Source of the DNA: Elusimicrobiota bacterium
Lineage (GTDB): Bacteria > CG03 > SLGR01 > JAFGSA01
Direction of reading: 5' to 3'
Assembly (NCBI GenBank): GCA_016934855.1
Contig: JAFGSA010000026.1
Coordinates: 1 to 64,000 of the forward strand
Length of the DNA stretch: 64,000 nt
Shown: positions 14,601 through 29,600 of the stretch, one piece after another
Position numbering within the stretch: position 1 is the first letter of the stretch
How the letters are laid out: each line of letters starts with the position of its first letter
The notes under the pieces: generated by a model
Databases searched by the model: none
Told to the model about the DNA's origin: nothing
The model's input: the letters and a program-made list of their open reading frames with translations, nothing else
Made by a program: the position numbers and the translations under genes

Positions 14601-17600
14601 CGGGATTACGCCAGTACGAGCCATAAGCGGGGTTATATTCCAATCCGTCATCCCTGTGGATCTTTACTTCGACCGTGTCTATATCCGTACCCAATGCCGG
14701 GAACCCGGGATCAGAAGCGTTTCCGGTAAGCGTAGCGGGCGCACCGGACGGATAATAGGTCTCATCAACCGGATATGTCATTGAAACCGTAGGTGAACTC
14801 GTATCATATATGAAAGTTACGAATATCGACCCGGTATTCGAGAGGCTGCCGGCGCCGTCGTACGCCCTGACCCAGACTTTATACTCATGCCCGTCGGTCC
14901 AGGTCTGGGTCGGGTCCGGCACCTCATAAGTGAAAGTGGTCGAAGCTATATTGAACCACATAGACGAATTCGTCCATTGTCCGGTAGTCCCGTTAAAATA
15001 TGTCGTCGAGTACTCCAGGTCCTGTATCCTGAGCTGCACAAGTGTTATACCGGAGTTCAGCCTCGGCGCCGCGGGCAGGTCGTAAGCCGTACCAGATATA
15101 GTTACCGGAGCGGTGCTCGTATAAGAAGCCAGTGAGGTCACCGAGCAGTTAGGAAGCGTGTTGTCGTACAGGAATGTCACTGACGATATATCGACCTGCG
15201 TGTTCGGGAGCCTGTCATCTATAACCGGTGTTACTTTGAATTTCCTTCCGGAATACGCAGTGGGTATGCTGAGCCCGCTGTACACCCAGGACGATATATA
15301 GACATCGACGCTGACTTTCTCCCCTGCCGTTACCGTCCAGGAAGACCCCGTCCAGTATTCGTCCGACGCCCACCCGTATGCCGCGTTCGAGAGACCCACT
15401 ATCTCAAGGTCCATTGGATATGACGGCCAGTCGTCGTTTTCCGAAGACCAGTCGTCGTAGCAGGTACCCCTTACACTGGTCACGGAATTCTTTTTTGAAT
15501 TATCCGCAGGAACCGTAACCCTGGATACAGGAGGCATCGAATCGAAAACGACCTCAAAGATATCGGGTGTGGTCTCCACATTTGGCGGAGTGGCCTTATC
15601 CGCGGACGCCCAGGCAGTTATCCTGTACTTGTGGCCGGATTTAAAAGTCTTACTGTTAATCACGTACGCGTTCTGCCAGGGATCGGAGCCCAGGGTCGGA
15701 AGTTCGGATACGGGAGTATCGTAATCGGCACCGTTCCAGTACGAAGTTCCCTGTGTCAGATCCTGGACATAATTCTTCACTGTAGCATCATCAATACCGG
15801 CGCCGCCGTCTACAACGACTCCGCTGACTTCCGGAACATCATCAACGTAATTGTCAGCAGGAGCTAGTATAGTAGTGTCGGGAGCGGCATTATCGAACTC
15901 CATATTCGTCTGTGTTATAACCGACGTGGACCCTGCCTCATCGAAAGCTTTCGCTCTTATCTCGTATTTCCAGGTGTTACCCCAGGATATTCCGCTGGAA
16001 TTGAAACTCCAGTTATCCGTGCCCGATACAACTATCCATTCATCGCTGGAATCATCCGAAGCAAGCCACATACCGGTTTTATAGTACTGCGTCGTATCGC
16101 GTCTGAGGATATGGATCATAACCTTGTTAATCGGGAATTCATCCGATGCCGTACCTTCTATAAGGTCGAGATCGGAAGGATACTCAAATGCCGGATAGTT
16201 CTCGTCAGTTGGCGTAGTCATGCCAACGACCGGTGCTTCGGTATCATAAGTGAAGGTTATCACCGAACCATAACTTTCGTTGTAGTCTCCCTTATCATCA
16301 TTTATGTCGTCCGTCACCCAGCAGCCGGCGTTATATGAACGGCTGTGTTTCCATAATACCGTATCCGTAAAGTTCCACACGCCTCCGGTATAAGAGGTAG
16401 TCGACCAGAGGATGCTTCCGCTGTCAACCCACGTCGACTGGGATACGTCCCAGTAATAATTATTTGAATTATCCCTGAGGTATACTTCCACTTCCCTCAC
16501 CTGTGACACGGCATCGTTGGCGGTACCTGATACTGCGGGTATAGAATTCATATAACTTCCGTTCGAAGGAACCGTGAGCTGCGCTGTCGGCGCAGTAAGG
16601 TCCATCGTAAACTGCTTATTCGTCTGCGCCTTTATCTCATAATCCTGCTCGTCACCCATACTGGATCCCCATCCTTTTGACGTCACTTTAAAATCAATTC
16701 CGTTGCAGCCATCGAAAGCTTCTGTAGACACAGGCATATCCCAGTCACCGGAAGATACGATCCTGACGTTCCACTGGAAAGTACCCGAAGCCTTCCAGAC
16801 CTCCTGCCCCGCGCTCTGGTCCCAGCACTGGAAGGTATCCATTCTCTGGAGTCTCACTTCCACATTGTCCGCATATTCTGCCGTACCCACTATGGCATTG
16901 AGACCGTTGGGTTCCCTGTTATACTCGCCTCCTTCCACTGGATACGTTATCACTGAAACAGGCAGATTACCCTGCACATAGAATGTCGATACATGTATCT
17001 GGTCTTCTATATTCCCCGCCTCATCGATAGCCCTTACATAAAAGTAATGCAGCTGCTCTTCTTCAGGCTTCGACCAGCCAATTGCATCAGTATCCCATTC
17101 CCAGTTTGAATCGCCTGTAGGCTGATGTATTAAAGGTTCTTCGTTTGACCAGGTCAGTCCCGCGCCTGTTACCCAGCTTCCTCCCCCTTTATAATTCTTC
17201 CCTTCCGTGGCATTCCTGAGAGCAACTATTACTGCGTTAGGCTGACCCGGGGCCGAATCCGTGCAGGTACCTGAGAAATCAGGAATGTTATCAGTAGTAT
17301 AATGAGGACTGCCTGCGGGGGGAGCCGTTATTGTAGCCGTCGGTTCGCTGATATCATAAGTGAACGTAGCTATAGCTGTCTTGTAATTCGAGGCCTCGTC
17401 CCATACCCGCGATTCCACTCTATACAATATACCATCCTGCCATGTAACAGTAGAAGAATTGTAAGTCCAGTTTGCTATACCCGAAGCATTGTGCCACTCT
17501 TCGGTCGCAACCCAGCTCGAACCCGCCCAGGTATAGTTACCCGAAGATATCTTAACCTCAACGTAATCGACCCCGCTGTACGCGTCCGTCGAGGTGCCGC

Positions 17601-20600
17601 GTATATAATCCATCAAATTATAATGTGTCGTATGAGTCGGGGTGGACATGGATATTACAGGATTTATATGATCATACATAAACACGGACTTGGTCTCGGA
17701 TGCGGGTGTCCAACTGATATCGCCCCAGTCATCTCCGTCACCCTCTTCGAAATTCCCCGCTTTATCATGAGCTTTAAGCTCTATATAATACGTTTCCTGG
17801 TTGGAATTATAGAACTGGTTAAGGTACGTCGAAGTCATAGTCCATGTAAAAGAATCTGTATATACAGTCACCGGCAGATCGACTTCTCCGGCTCCCCAGT
17901 TCGGATGCTGCCAGTATTGGCCGTTTTCTTTTCTTATTCTTATATGGAGCTCATCCACTCCTGAAGGCACGCTTGGTGACGGGTCATTAAACGTACCGAC
18001 AAAAGTACCTATCTTTACAGTGTACGCATTGGTATCCGCGGGATAGGTTACGGTAGATGTCGGCCTGGTAACATCATAAAGGAACTTTGCCTTCGGCGTC
18101 TGATCCGTTAAAATATTAGGTATGGTCTCGGTAGTGCCGCCGGGAAGCGACGTATCCCACGCTCTGACCCACACCCTGTGATAATAACCGTCGTTAAGCT
18201 GGATGCCATCCGCACCGGGATCAGCCGGATAAGTCCATGTTTCTGTTCCGGAAGCCATATTCCATGTCAATCCGGACACCCAGCCGCTGCCGTTCCAATA
18301 CCTTCCTCCCGCCCATTCGCCTTTAACCAGTATCTGCACCCCTTCTATATCGGAATACATATCCTCCGCGGTACCGTTAACGGCGAACGTTCCTGTGGCT
18401 GTATTGATATTATCGCTTGTAGTGACATTCGTAACTGCCGACGTCGGCGCGCCTATATCATATGTAAATGATGTGAAGGATTTAAAATCGTAATCTTCCA
18501 CGTTATAAGCATTATCAGTGGCTATGGATTTAACATCGTATACCTGTCCGTATGACCACGGAACGGTGGACGAGTTCCAGTTCCAGGGGCTGGTGTCGGT
18601 CGCAGAAGATATTATCACCGGTGTTCCAGAAGCGAAATCCCATACGCCCTCTGCCGGGTTGAAATAGTTGCCGAGCTGCTCCATCAGGATGAGCCGCACG
18701 CCTTTTATCCCCTGCGTATCGTACGAAGTACCCGTTATAGAATTCAGCGTGTTATAGGTCTTGTTATTTACCGGGGAAGTTATAACCGAATCAGGCAGAT
18801 TGTTATCTATTGTTATCTGCGACAGCGCAGGCGTCGTGTCCCAGTTGCCCGCCTCATCCTGCACCCGCGCGTAAATCCTGTATATATGCTGGTTGTCCCA
18901 GTCTACGAAAGTGGAATCCCATTCCCAATCGGCATCGCCTATTACATTATCTATCCATACGGCGGTATTCGTCCAGGTAGACGCATTATGGTCCCAGTAT
19001 GTAGTACCTCTCGTAAAATCCTGTATCTGGATCTGCGCGTCAACTACATCGCTCAGAACATCGGAACCCGTACCCGATATGAGAGTGACGGTCTGGTAGG
19101 ACCCGCCGGTACCGGGTGACTGTATATAGGTCTGCGGGGACACGGCATCATATACAAAAGTAGTAGTAGTATAGCTTACTGTTTCTTTACCGCCGAGGCT
19201 GTCATACGCTATCGTGTTTATATCGTAGTAACCGTAAGACGGCCAGGCAGGCGACGGGTACGTCCAGTCAGTCGTACCGGAGACAAGGTTCCACGTGTTA
19301 GGTTCGTTTATCCACGGCGGCGTGCCCGGCCAGTATTTACTGGTAGCCCTGTTGTATATCCTTACCGCTACGCTCGATATCTGTGCCGGCTCGTAGTTAT
19401 GCGCCGTACCGGTAATACTGGAGAGAAGGTTATAATGGCCATCATCAGCCGGGGCTGTTCTGACAGAATACGGTTTGGTAGTTATAGTAATATTGAACTG
19501 ATTCCCGACTGTCGTGCCCAGGTTGTCGAGCACCCTTATCGTGTGTTCGCCGGGAGTGTTTACAATTATTTCGAAATCTGTCTTCTCTCCGTTATCGCCT
19601 GCTTCAAAACCGTAGCTGGCCGGATCGGCGGAGAAGCTCGCTCCTGTAGGCGATGTAAAAGATACGGTTCCCACATAATCCTCATATATATTATTATACT
19701 GGTCACGCGCTGTTACGGTCATTCCCGTAGTTTTATGTCCCACGGTCTGCGGATCATCGATTCCATCTATAGCAAGATGGTGGAGTGTCGCCGGGCTTAT
19801 AGTTATACCGCTCTGCTCGCCGGTAACAGTCTTTGACGACGGTATCGACTGGTAAACTCCTACAGTCCAGTCGGGAGGACTGGCTTCCTCGAGCGATACG
19901 GAGAATGCCTTTCTTCCTTTATCACCTGCGATAAAAGCGTAAGTCGCAGGCGTGACCGTCCATGAGTTGTTATCCGAATAGAACGTCACCGTCTTATTGT
20001 AATATATATCCCTGTTGCCGTACTGGTCTCTGGCTTCCACAAAGAACCCGTCGGAACCGCCCGCAGCCATGTCTGCTATACCCCACACGCTGAACTGAGT
20101 CGTTGACGACGGATACACTTTTATATTTTTAATATTCCCGCTGTATGTCTCGCCTATATCTTCGGCAGTTATATACCATGCGGCTATCAGGGCCCCAGTG
20201 GCCGTGTATGAAGCGGCTCTGAATATGAACGATTCCGCTCCCGTCCAGGTGTATTCGCCGGAACTCAGAGAGTTTATCGGCGGAGGCAAATAGCAGTTCG
20301 GGTTTGTCGTTGATTTGAACTGTATCGTATCCGAGCAGGTCTGATCGAGATTTCCGTACTGGTCAAGCGCTCTCACAGTTACCGTAAACGGTGCTCCCGC
20401 GTAGACTTCCGTCGGGGCAACTACCTCATAGTGGTCCCTGTCATCTGCGATTATCTGCACCGCCTGAGCGCCGATCTTGGTGGTCTGGAGCGAATCCCGG
20501 ACTTTTACATCTCTCGATGCCGCAAGTGTTATAAGCCTTACAGTAGTTGACGCCACGTCCGCAAGGAAAGTGTGCCTCCCGTTATCGGGTGATAAACCTG

Positions 20601-23600
20601 AAGTAGTGAACTTATAGTCGTCGGGCAGGAGTACATCCTCATGTATATCCTGGGGATCGGTATCGAATTGAACCCAGCCGGCGTAATTCTTCTTCCTGTT
20701 ATTAAAGGCGTCCTGAGCCTCTACGGTCACAGAATGAGAATCGCCTGCCTGTACCTGCGCCGGCAGTCCGCTTACGACAAAATGATCCAGAGTCGTCGGG
20801 TTGACATTTATCCCTGTCTGCTGACCGTATATGCCGGATGCTGTCATAGTATCATCAGCCCTGATATACCAGCCTGTTGTATAGTTAGTTGATCCTAAGT
20901 ATATACTGAAAACATGGTCTCCCTGGTCAGTCTCGGAGTTGAATTGATAATCTACGGGCAGTCCTGCGCCTTCGCTAACCATAGGATCGTTACTGGTAAA
21001 GTATATACTGCCTTCGTAATCCTTAACCAGGTTGCCCCATCCGCCGTTACCGCTGTGCTGTTTATCGTATATCGCCACGGTAACGCTGTCGTTTACTCCG
21101 GCTTCGGAAGGATCGTTCATTCCGGTTACCCTGATATACTCTCCCGCCTGCGGCTGCGCCCATATGACGCTTACCGCGTCGACATCCTGAGTTATGCCGG
21201 CGGCATTAGCCGTTACGTTCCAGGTGCCCGGAAGACTCGTTTTCTTCAAGTTGATGCCCGTCGAGGTAGCGAAATCGAATATATGCACACCGGCATCGGT
21301 CGTAGTAAATGTATAATCATCAGGGAGCACCGCCTGGCCTGAATCCTCGTTAGTCAGGAATGACACAGTTCCCACGAATCCCAGCGCCGGCGTGAGGTCT
21401 TCGTTCAGCGCGCGGACCTGTATGTCAATACCCTGGCCGGCTGTCAGCTGGTATCCCGCGAGATCGCCGCCGCCCGACAATTCCAGAGAAAGAGAGGCGG
21501 CCGGCTTGACGTAGGTTATACTGCGCACGGCCGGGCTGAGATCGGTATTACCCACGTTGTCGTACGCTTTAGCGTATATCCTGAACTGCTGGTTATCCTT
21601 CCACATGACCTTCGAAGTATCCAGCTCGTACTGGCCGGAATTTAATGACGTTGTGTTGTACACGACCGCGAATTCCGATGCCGTCCAGCTGTCGATCGAG
21701 ACGTCCCACCAGCCCTTGTTCCCGAACCATTTCTGTACACCTATCTGGACGGTGTTTATACCGGATACCGCGTCCGTACCCGCGGCTTTGACCAGGTCCA
21801 GCGGCCCTTCGACTGTCGTGTTTATTGCCGGAGCAGTGACCGACGAATCCGGATCCGAATCGTCGTATGTGAACGATTTCGATATCGGCGCGGATTCGGT
21901 ATTGTTCGCGTTATCCACCGCGCGCGCAGTCACCACATATACAGCAGCGTCCGTCCAGGAAGGAACGCTGTCATAAGTCCAGGAAGAAGCATGCACCGAC
22001 GCGTCGATATTGGACCAGTAATCGGCGGTCGTCGTCCAGGACGTACCCGTCCAGTAGAACGCGCCGGAAGATATTCTAATCTCTACCTTATTCACACCCG
22101 TGAACGAATCGTAAAACACGCCCCATACATAGTCATCTATAAGATTACCCGCGGTATAATATTCAGCGGCGCCAACAGTCACAGGAAGACTGACAGAAGA
22201 TGTCGGAGGACTGACGTCATAATAATATGTAGATTTTATACTTACCGTCTCTTCATTCAAAGCGTTGTCTATACCCTTTGTTTCTATTTTGTACGTCTGG
22301 TTGTCTGTAAAAGCTGCTGCTTCGAACGCGTAATCCCACGGGTCTACATCGGTTGCATTAAAATCATAATACCCGGGCTGCCACCCTAATCCATTCCAGT
22401 ACCATCCGTTTGTTTTCTTCAAAGCAACTTTTACAACTGAAACTCCGGAATTAACCAGCGGATTGTCCTCGGAAGTACCTGTTATATTCCTGGCGACATT
22501 AGCATTATTCAGGTAGGAGCCGTTAGCCGGTGCACTGACATATGTTTCGGGGCTGTTATTATCAAACTGGAACCGGGCTGTCGATAGGACCGTGTCGTAG
22601 TTACCCACAGTGCTACTCTGGGTCCGGGATTCATCCTCGGACCTCGCGACTATCTCGTATGTAGCTCCGGAAGTCCATATAGTACTTGAGAGATGCAGGT
22701 ACCAGTCGGTCGTACCTGTTGCCAGCAGCCACTCAAACTCCTCCGGGTCATCACTACCGGAGAAATCCTTTGTCGCGGATTTATAAGAACCTCCCTGCGT
22801 GACGTTCCTCACATAGAATCTGACTTCGTCTATACCCGCGGCATCATCCGAAGCCGTTCCGGAGATATTATTAGCTGTCATATAACTCTTATTAAAATAA
22901 TCTTTGCTGCCGGGATATTTAGCCGCGTCGGGTATTAAAAGGAGAGTATCCGGTTCGACGTTATCACCGAAGAAATTCACGGAATCCACGATGCTCTCGT
23001 TGAGCGCGGTATCAACGGCTTTTGCCTCTACCTTATATATGGCGCCGGACCTGAGCTGGCTCGTTCCCGGACCGCTGCTGTAGTTCCATGAAGCCAGGTT
23101 TGTCGCTGTATGCCACTGGTTAGCGTCAGCCACCCAACCGGTACCATTCCAGTATGTAACATCTGGCCCGGAAGATATCCTGACTTCCACATAAGAGAGC
23201 TCCTTGTTGTCCTGCGCCGTCCCCGTTATTTGTGTGAGTGAACGGTAATAGAGGTCTGCCAGCGGCTTGGTGATCCCTGAGGTAGGATCGCCTTTATCAT
23301 AAGTAAAACTGTGCGTATCGGGAACGGTCTGGGTGCTCCCGGTATTGTCATACGCCTGTACCGTAATATTATATTTCCTTCCGTCGGTAAAAGTATCTAC
23401 CGACATATCGTAATACCAGCTTACCCATGAATTTGACGACACGCATTGCAGCCAGGTTGCGTTCGTTTCCCACGAATCCCCGTCCCAGTATTTGAGCGTT
23501 GTCGTAGAATATATAGTCATATTTACTCCGCCTATGCCCGATACCAGCCCATCGCCGCCTGGAACAGGATCGGAACAGGTACCCCTTAACTGGGTGACCT

Positions 23601-26600
23601 GGGAATGATAGTCCTCATCGGGATATTTGATCCCGGAAACCGGCGGAGATTCATCAAATAATATCGAAGTGAAATGATAGCTGCCGTCATCATCGTTTGT
23701 CGCCAGGTCCGTTCCTTCAAGATAGAGTTTATATGTATTCCCGTCCACAAGGGCAGCATTGAATACCGTTATCGTCTGCTGATTTGTCGTGTTTCTCTCG
23801 AGCGCCGTCATCTGGTGCCAGCATTCGGTAGAACCCGCCGTTTCGCTGTTATTAGAGGTCTCGGCTTCAAAGATTATCCTTCCTGACGCAAGGACTTCCG
23901 AATTATTGAAGGTCACTGAAAGAGTATTTATCTGTGTGCCAGTAGAAGGAGTAACGCTCTCGAACCGGGGTTCCGTCAGGTCCCAGGTAAAAGTGCACGT
24001 AGTAAGCGACACTTCGACGTTTCCCGCATAATCCTCGGCCCTGGGTATTATCTGGTATACGCCGTCCGCAAGTGTAGCGTCGAACGGATTGACGTCAGCC
24101 TGCCATACCAGCGTACCGGGATTGTAATTGCTGGTGTACCATTGTATCGAATTCGTCCAGCTGGTACCGTTATAGTAACCCGTACCGGGCGGCGTTAAAG
24201 CTTTCTTATATGACACGGATACCGCGCTGACCGTTGAGATAACAAGGTTTACCGTAGTATCTTTGGCCGTTCCGGTCACGTTGGCTATGGAATTCTTATA
24301 ACTGCCGTTAGCGGGATTTGTCACCTTGGAATCTGGTTTTTCATTATCGAAAAGTATAAGGTATGAATTGTACGGCGATTCCATATTAGTGGCTTTATCC
24401 TCGGCATAAGTCAGTATTTCATACTGGTATCCTGAAGCCCAGTTCACATTGCTGTAAGTCCAGGATGAAGTATATACGTGAAGGTTGGCATCGGTAGCCG
24501 AGGTCCTCCATGCCTCTCCCGGGACCCAGGCGCCGCCGCTCCAGTAGTATGTCGAAGCCGCGCGAAGCTGTTTTATCTGAATATGCTGTTCATCCCACAA
24601 TCCGGGCGAAGTATCTTCCGCGGTACCTTGTATCTGGCTAAGTATGTTATACATGTACTTTGACGGCACCTGTATATGGGATGACGGTTCGGTATTGTCT
24701 ATCACTATATCGGCTGTGCCCCATAATGATGATGTTTCGATATTCCTGTCAGGTTTGGTGCTGTCTTCACCCGCCGTTTTTATCGAGTAACCGCCTTCTT
24801 CTTTCCAGCATTCGGTCGGCACCGTGACCGTCCAGGTCCAGGGGTCGGATGTCTCATTAAAGGCGCCGTCAACCGCGATCGCGTTTATCCACGTACTTTC
24901 TCCCCATGAAGAACCATCATAATAATTGCCTCCATGCTCCAGCCTTATCTTTACAGCGGCCATCTCTCCCGGAGCCACATCAACCGCCGAACCCGTGAAC
25001 GGGGCCATATCGGAAGATTTATAGTGGCCGTTATCTGCCGGGAAAGTTATATCCGTATCGGGTTTTTCCCAGTCTATATAGAAATATTCGAATTCATCGG
25101 GAGTCTCGTCGCCTGCAGGGCCGTTACCTATTGAATATAATTTATATTCGATCCCGTTAGCCCACACATTGGTGGATATAGTGCATATCCATGTACCCGG
25201 GAAACTCGCCGGGGTATCTATCTGGTTCTTACCGGCTGCCTCGCTTCCCACCCAGGTCTCGGTATCGTCATCCCAGTAAGTGCTGAATCCCGGCCCGGAA
25301 GATATAAGCACGTATACGCTGTCATCATTTGTATACGTGTCTGCGGTACCGAATATCTGCGTGGGTATATAGTAAAAATCCGGATTGGATTCCAAACCGG
25401 TAGGGTTGGTTATCGCAGTAGTCGGGAAAGGCGATTTGAATGTCCAGGAATTCGACGTCTCCGAACCTTCGTTCTCTATATTACCTGCCTCGTCTACTGC
25501 CCTGTACCATGTTTCATATGTTATACCGCCGGCATTCGCTTCAAAGTCTATATCGGATGTCGTCCTTGTCCAGAAACCTGACACGTTGACATTTATTGCA
25601 CCCGACCATGAAAGGGCTGTACCCGTCCAGTCGCTCGCGACCCAGTTCCAGTAGCTGTTTGTATACGTCCCGCCCCCCGTCTGCCTTATCCTTATCTGGA
25701 CATAATCCGGCTGACCCGGAGACGTATCAGAAGCCGTTCCGTATATATTATCAAGATCATCGTATACTCCCGAAGCCAGCGGCATCTGCATGTATGATTC
25801 TGGTTCTGTGGTATCATACACAAAAGTCCTGGTAGTTATTGATAATTCGATATTAGGATTTGAACTGCCGTCAGAAGTTGTTTTATCTATTGCCCTGCTG
25901 TTTACTGTATAAGTTGACCCGTCGATAAAAGCTCCGGATATGGAAGTATATGTCCAGGAAGACGCCAGCTTGGCATCTAACCACGCATTCGCCGGTGTAG
26001 TATTTATCCAAGAGTCTCCGTCCCAGTAAGCCGACGGACCCGAGGATATCCTCACCTGGACTTTTTCAAGCCCGGCCGCCGCCCACCTGGTATCTCCGTC
26101 AGGATCGACAGTACCTTCAGTCAAGTCTTCCGCAGTACCCCATATCATAGCAAGATCGTCATTCTCGAAATTACTGTCCGGGTCATTGAGGTAGGAATCG
26201 GGTTTCTTCGTATCGTATATGAAAGTAGTCATCTTATACGTTTCCTGGTTCCCGGCCATATCGCTGTATCTGGCCCTTATAACGTATTTGAAGCCGCTGC
26301 GCCATGTCGGGGTCGTTTCGTATACCCAGTCCGGGTCATTGGATGTCGGATATAATACAGTATTTCCGCCCCAGGCGACATCGGTCCACCATTTCGTGGT
26401 GCCTCCCTGCAGCACTTTGGTTATCTGGGCCCTCAGACTGGCCGGATTAAGACCGGAACCGAAACCGGACGGCTGGTCTTCCGCTGTACCGTTCACCAGG
26501 AACGGGCTGTTCCTGTTGTCATTCTGCCCGGCATTGACTATATAAGTCTCCGGATTATCGGTATCGTATTTAAAGGTATTGGCTTCATAAGGCGGCGCTT

Positions 26601-29600
26601 CCAGGTTATCCTTGTCATCATAAGCCCTCACCTGGACCGTGTAACTCAGCCCGCTCGTATAGGTGAGTTCCGGGAACGAATACGAGTAGCTCCAGGAAGA
26701 CGTATATACCGTCGCGTCCCACCAGCTGTCATCTTCTTCCGTCTCTGTAAACCCTTCATCTTCTTCATCCCAATAAGCGCCTACGCCCTTCCTTATACTT
26801 ACTTCGACCTTACTCACGGATATGTCATCATCGCAGGTTCCGCGTATCTCCAGCGCAGGCGGCTGGGCGGCATTGATATTCGAGTTGTTCGCAGGATACG
26901 TTATATCCGATTCCGGGAGCGTAGTGACGTATATCCCGCTTTTCTGGCCGAAAATATCGTCCACACCGTAACCGTCCGCGGGCTTATCCGTTGCCTTAAC
27001 GTAGAAGGTGCCGCTGGTTGTGAACTTTATGCCGTATGGGAATGAATGTATCCCGTTATCGGTTCCGCCGCCGCCGGAAGTAAACCTGTAATCCGAAGGC
27101 ATTGTAACAGAAGGGGACGCATCGGACGTAAAAGTGATCTCTCCGTCGTAATTCGTCGCCCTGTTATTATTATCGTCAACGGCTTCTACTGTTATCGTGT
27201 AACTGGAATTTATAGTCAGATAAGTGGATATCGATATAGTAAACTGCGTTGCTTCCGCCGGAATTACCTGTATGCTGGATTGAGTACCGTAGCCGATACT
27301 GTAATTCCCTATATCATTTACATATATATCCCAGTATCCTGTCTGATCGAATATCACCTGGAACGGCTGACCGCCCTCCGGGTTCGGATCAGTAAAATTA
27401 TAATCAGCAGGCAGATCAACCTTGGCCGGCGGACAATTTGAGTTAAACGTTGCAGTACCCGTATAGGCATAATACTGGTTATTGTATACGTCCTCGGCTT
27501 TCACGTATACATAGTTATTTTCCTCACCGGCTATAACGGGAGAAGGATAATTGTACGCTTTCAGATGATGTACCGCCGCGGCTGTGACATTTATACCGGT
27601 CTGCGTGCCGGAATAATAAGGAGGTACGTTCTCTTTTGCCTGCACCCAGGCGCCGGTCGTGGATTTTGTTATCCGCACCCATTCGGCAGCAGTACCCGTA
27701 CCGTTCGTGATATTATAGACGCCTTTATTGTTCCACTGGCCGCCGGGCATTGACGAGTAGAACTGGAGGTTCGCCGTCCTGTTTACTTTATTGGAGTACT
27801 GGTCGCGGGCTACTATCTGGACGTCGTACCATACGCCGGCAGTGCAGTCCTGCTCCATTGCAACGTCATAATGATGCATGGAAGCCGCAACAACCTGTAT
27901 ATCGGATTGCTGGCCTTCTATATCCGCATCGGCTGCTTTTACCCACGCGGCGGTATTTGCGGTTATTAGAATAACAGTCGAGCCATAAACATGGTAGCCG
28001 TTATCGCCGCCGGGACCGGTAGTGAACTTGTAATCTCCGGGCAAGCTGACCTGAGCATGACTATCGGAACTTGTGAATGCAACAGTCTTCAAATATGTCT
28101 TATCATAAAGGTTCGTTCCGGTCGAGCACCTGTTATCGTATTTATCCACTGCCTCTACGGTTACAGTGGATTTGACCGCGCCCGCCACATGCGGCCCCTG
28201 GTTCATTATGACGTTAAACCGCTCCTTGTATGCGGGATAACATTTTATATTGGATAACTCGGCGTATACCGTACCAACTTTTTCTTCTACTATCAGGTCC
28301 CAGCCATCATTATTGGCGTTACCTGAACCCACGTTAGCCGTCCTGAACGTTACCGAACTTACAGAGAATGTATGTACGCCGTTATCGTTACCCGTTCCGG
28401 TTGTGAACTTGTATTCCGCAGGGACGGTCGCGCTTCCGTCACTGTGAGTCCCCCAGGCAAACTGTACCGTCCCGTCATAATCGGTTTTCGTGTTGCTGTA
28501 CACGTCTTTCGCAGTTACTGTGATGATATTGCCCTGTCCAGCAGTCACAATAGCGGGATGATCGGACAGTACAAAATGATGTAAATCACCGGGAAGCACG
28601 TTATACGTTGTAGAAGTGGAGATGTTCGGGTTGTTGTCCTGGTCGCTTATCTCGAGGTATTTTGTACCCGCCGTCTTGAAAACAAGGCCTCCCGTCCACG
28701 TATGCACTCCCGCGTCAGTCGTAGTAAAAAGGTAGTCGGACGGGAGCGTCGCCGCGCCGTCGTCGCTGTCAAAAGTCACGAGCTGCCGGTACGCCGAGGC
28801 TACGCTTGCTCCTGCGCCGTCCCAGGCCGTGCCGGTGATATTGTAGGTCTCTCCCGCTACCGGGTCGCCCGACGCAGAGATACTCATCTTGAAAGTAGTA
28901 GCCGCCGATACGAAGCCTATCTGGTTCTGGTTATCGCCGTCAGTCGACTCTTCGCTGTTCGCGCCGTCCACCGCGTGGACTGTTATGGTATAGCTGTTGC
29001 CGGGAACCCAGCAGCTCGCCGGGGTGTTTATACTGAAAGTCCAGTACGAGGATGCTACGCCGACAGCCTGTTCGTTCCAGTAAGGCGTCGCGCCGCCCGT
29101 GTCAGTCCAGCTCGCGGACGTGTTGTTCCAGTGGAAGTTGCTCCCTACCCGCCTGATATCGACCTTTATTATCGAAACGAGGAAGTTGTCGCTGGAGGTA
29201 CCTTTTATATCGTCCAGTATTTCGTAGTCCCAGCCGTCATACGGTATATCCACTACCGTGTTCGGAGGAGTGAAATCGGCCTTGAAAGTAACGGTGCCGT
29301 AACCTACCTGCATATTTGCGGCCGTATCCCGGGCCTTGCAGTTGGCCTTGTAATTCTCTCCCGATTTCCACCAGGGGCCTATCAGGTGCCACGCGGTAGC
29401 GTTGAGCGAAAGGGTCGCCGGGTTCCAGGCCTCGGTCGAAGATATGGCCGACCAGGTCGACCCGTCCCAGTAGAAAGAATCAGACACCTTCTGCACCCTG
29501 ACATATACGTCATCGAGCACGCCCGCCGGGGTATCGAAGCAGGTACCGCTTATATCTTTCGTCTCGGAGATATATCCGCCGGCAGTCGGGTAGACTATCC

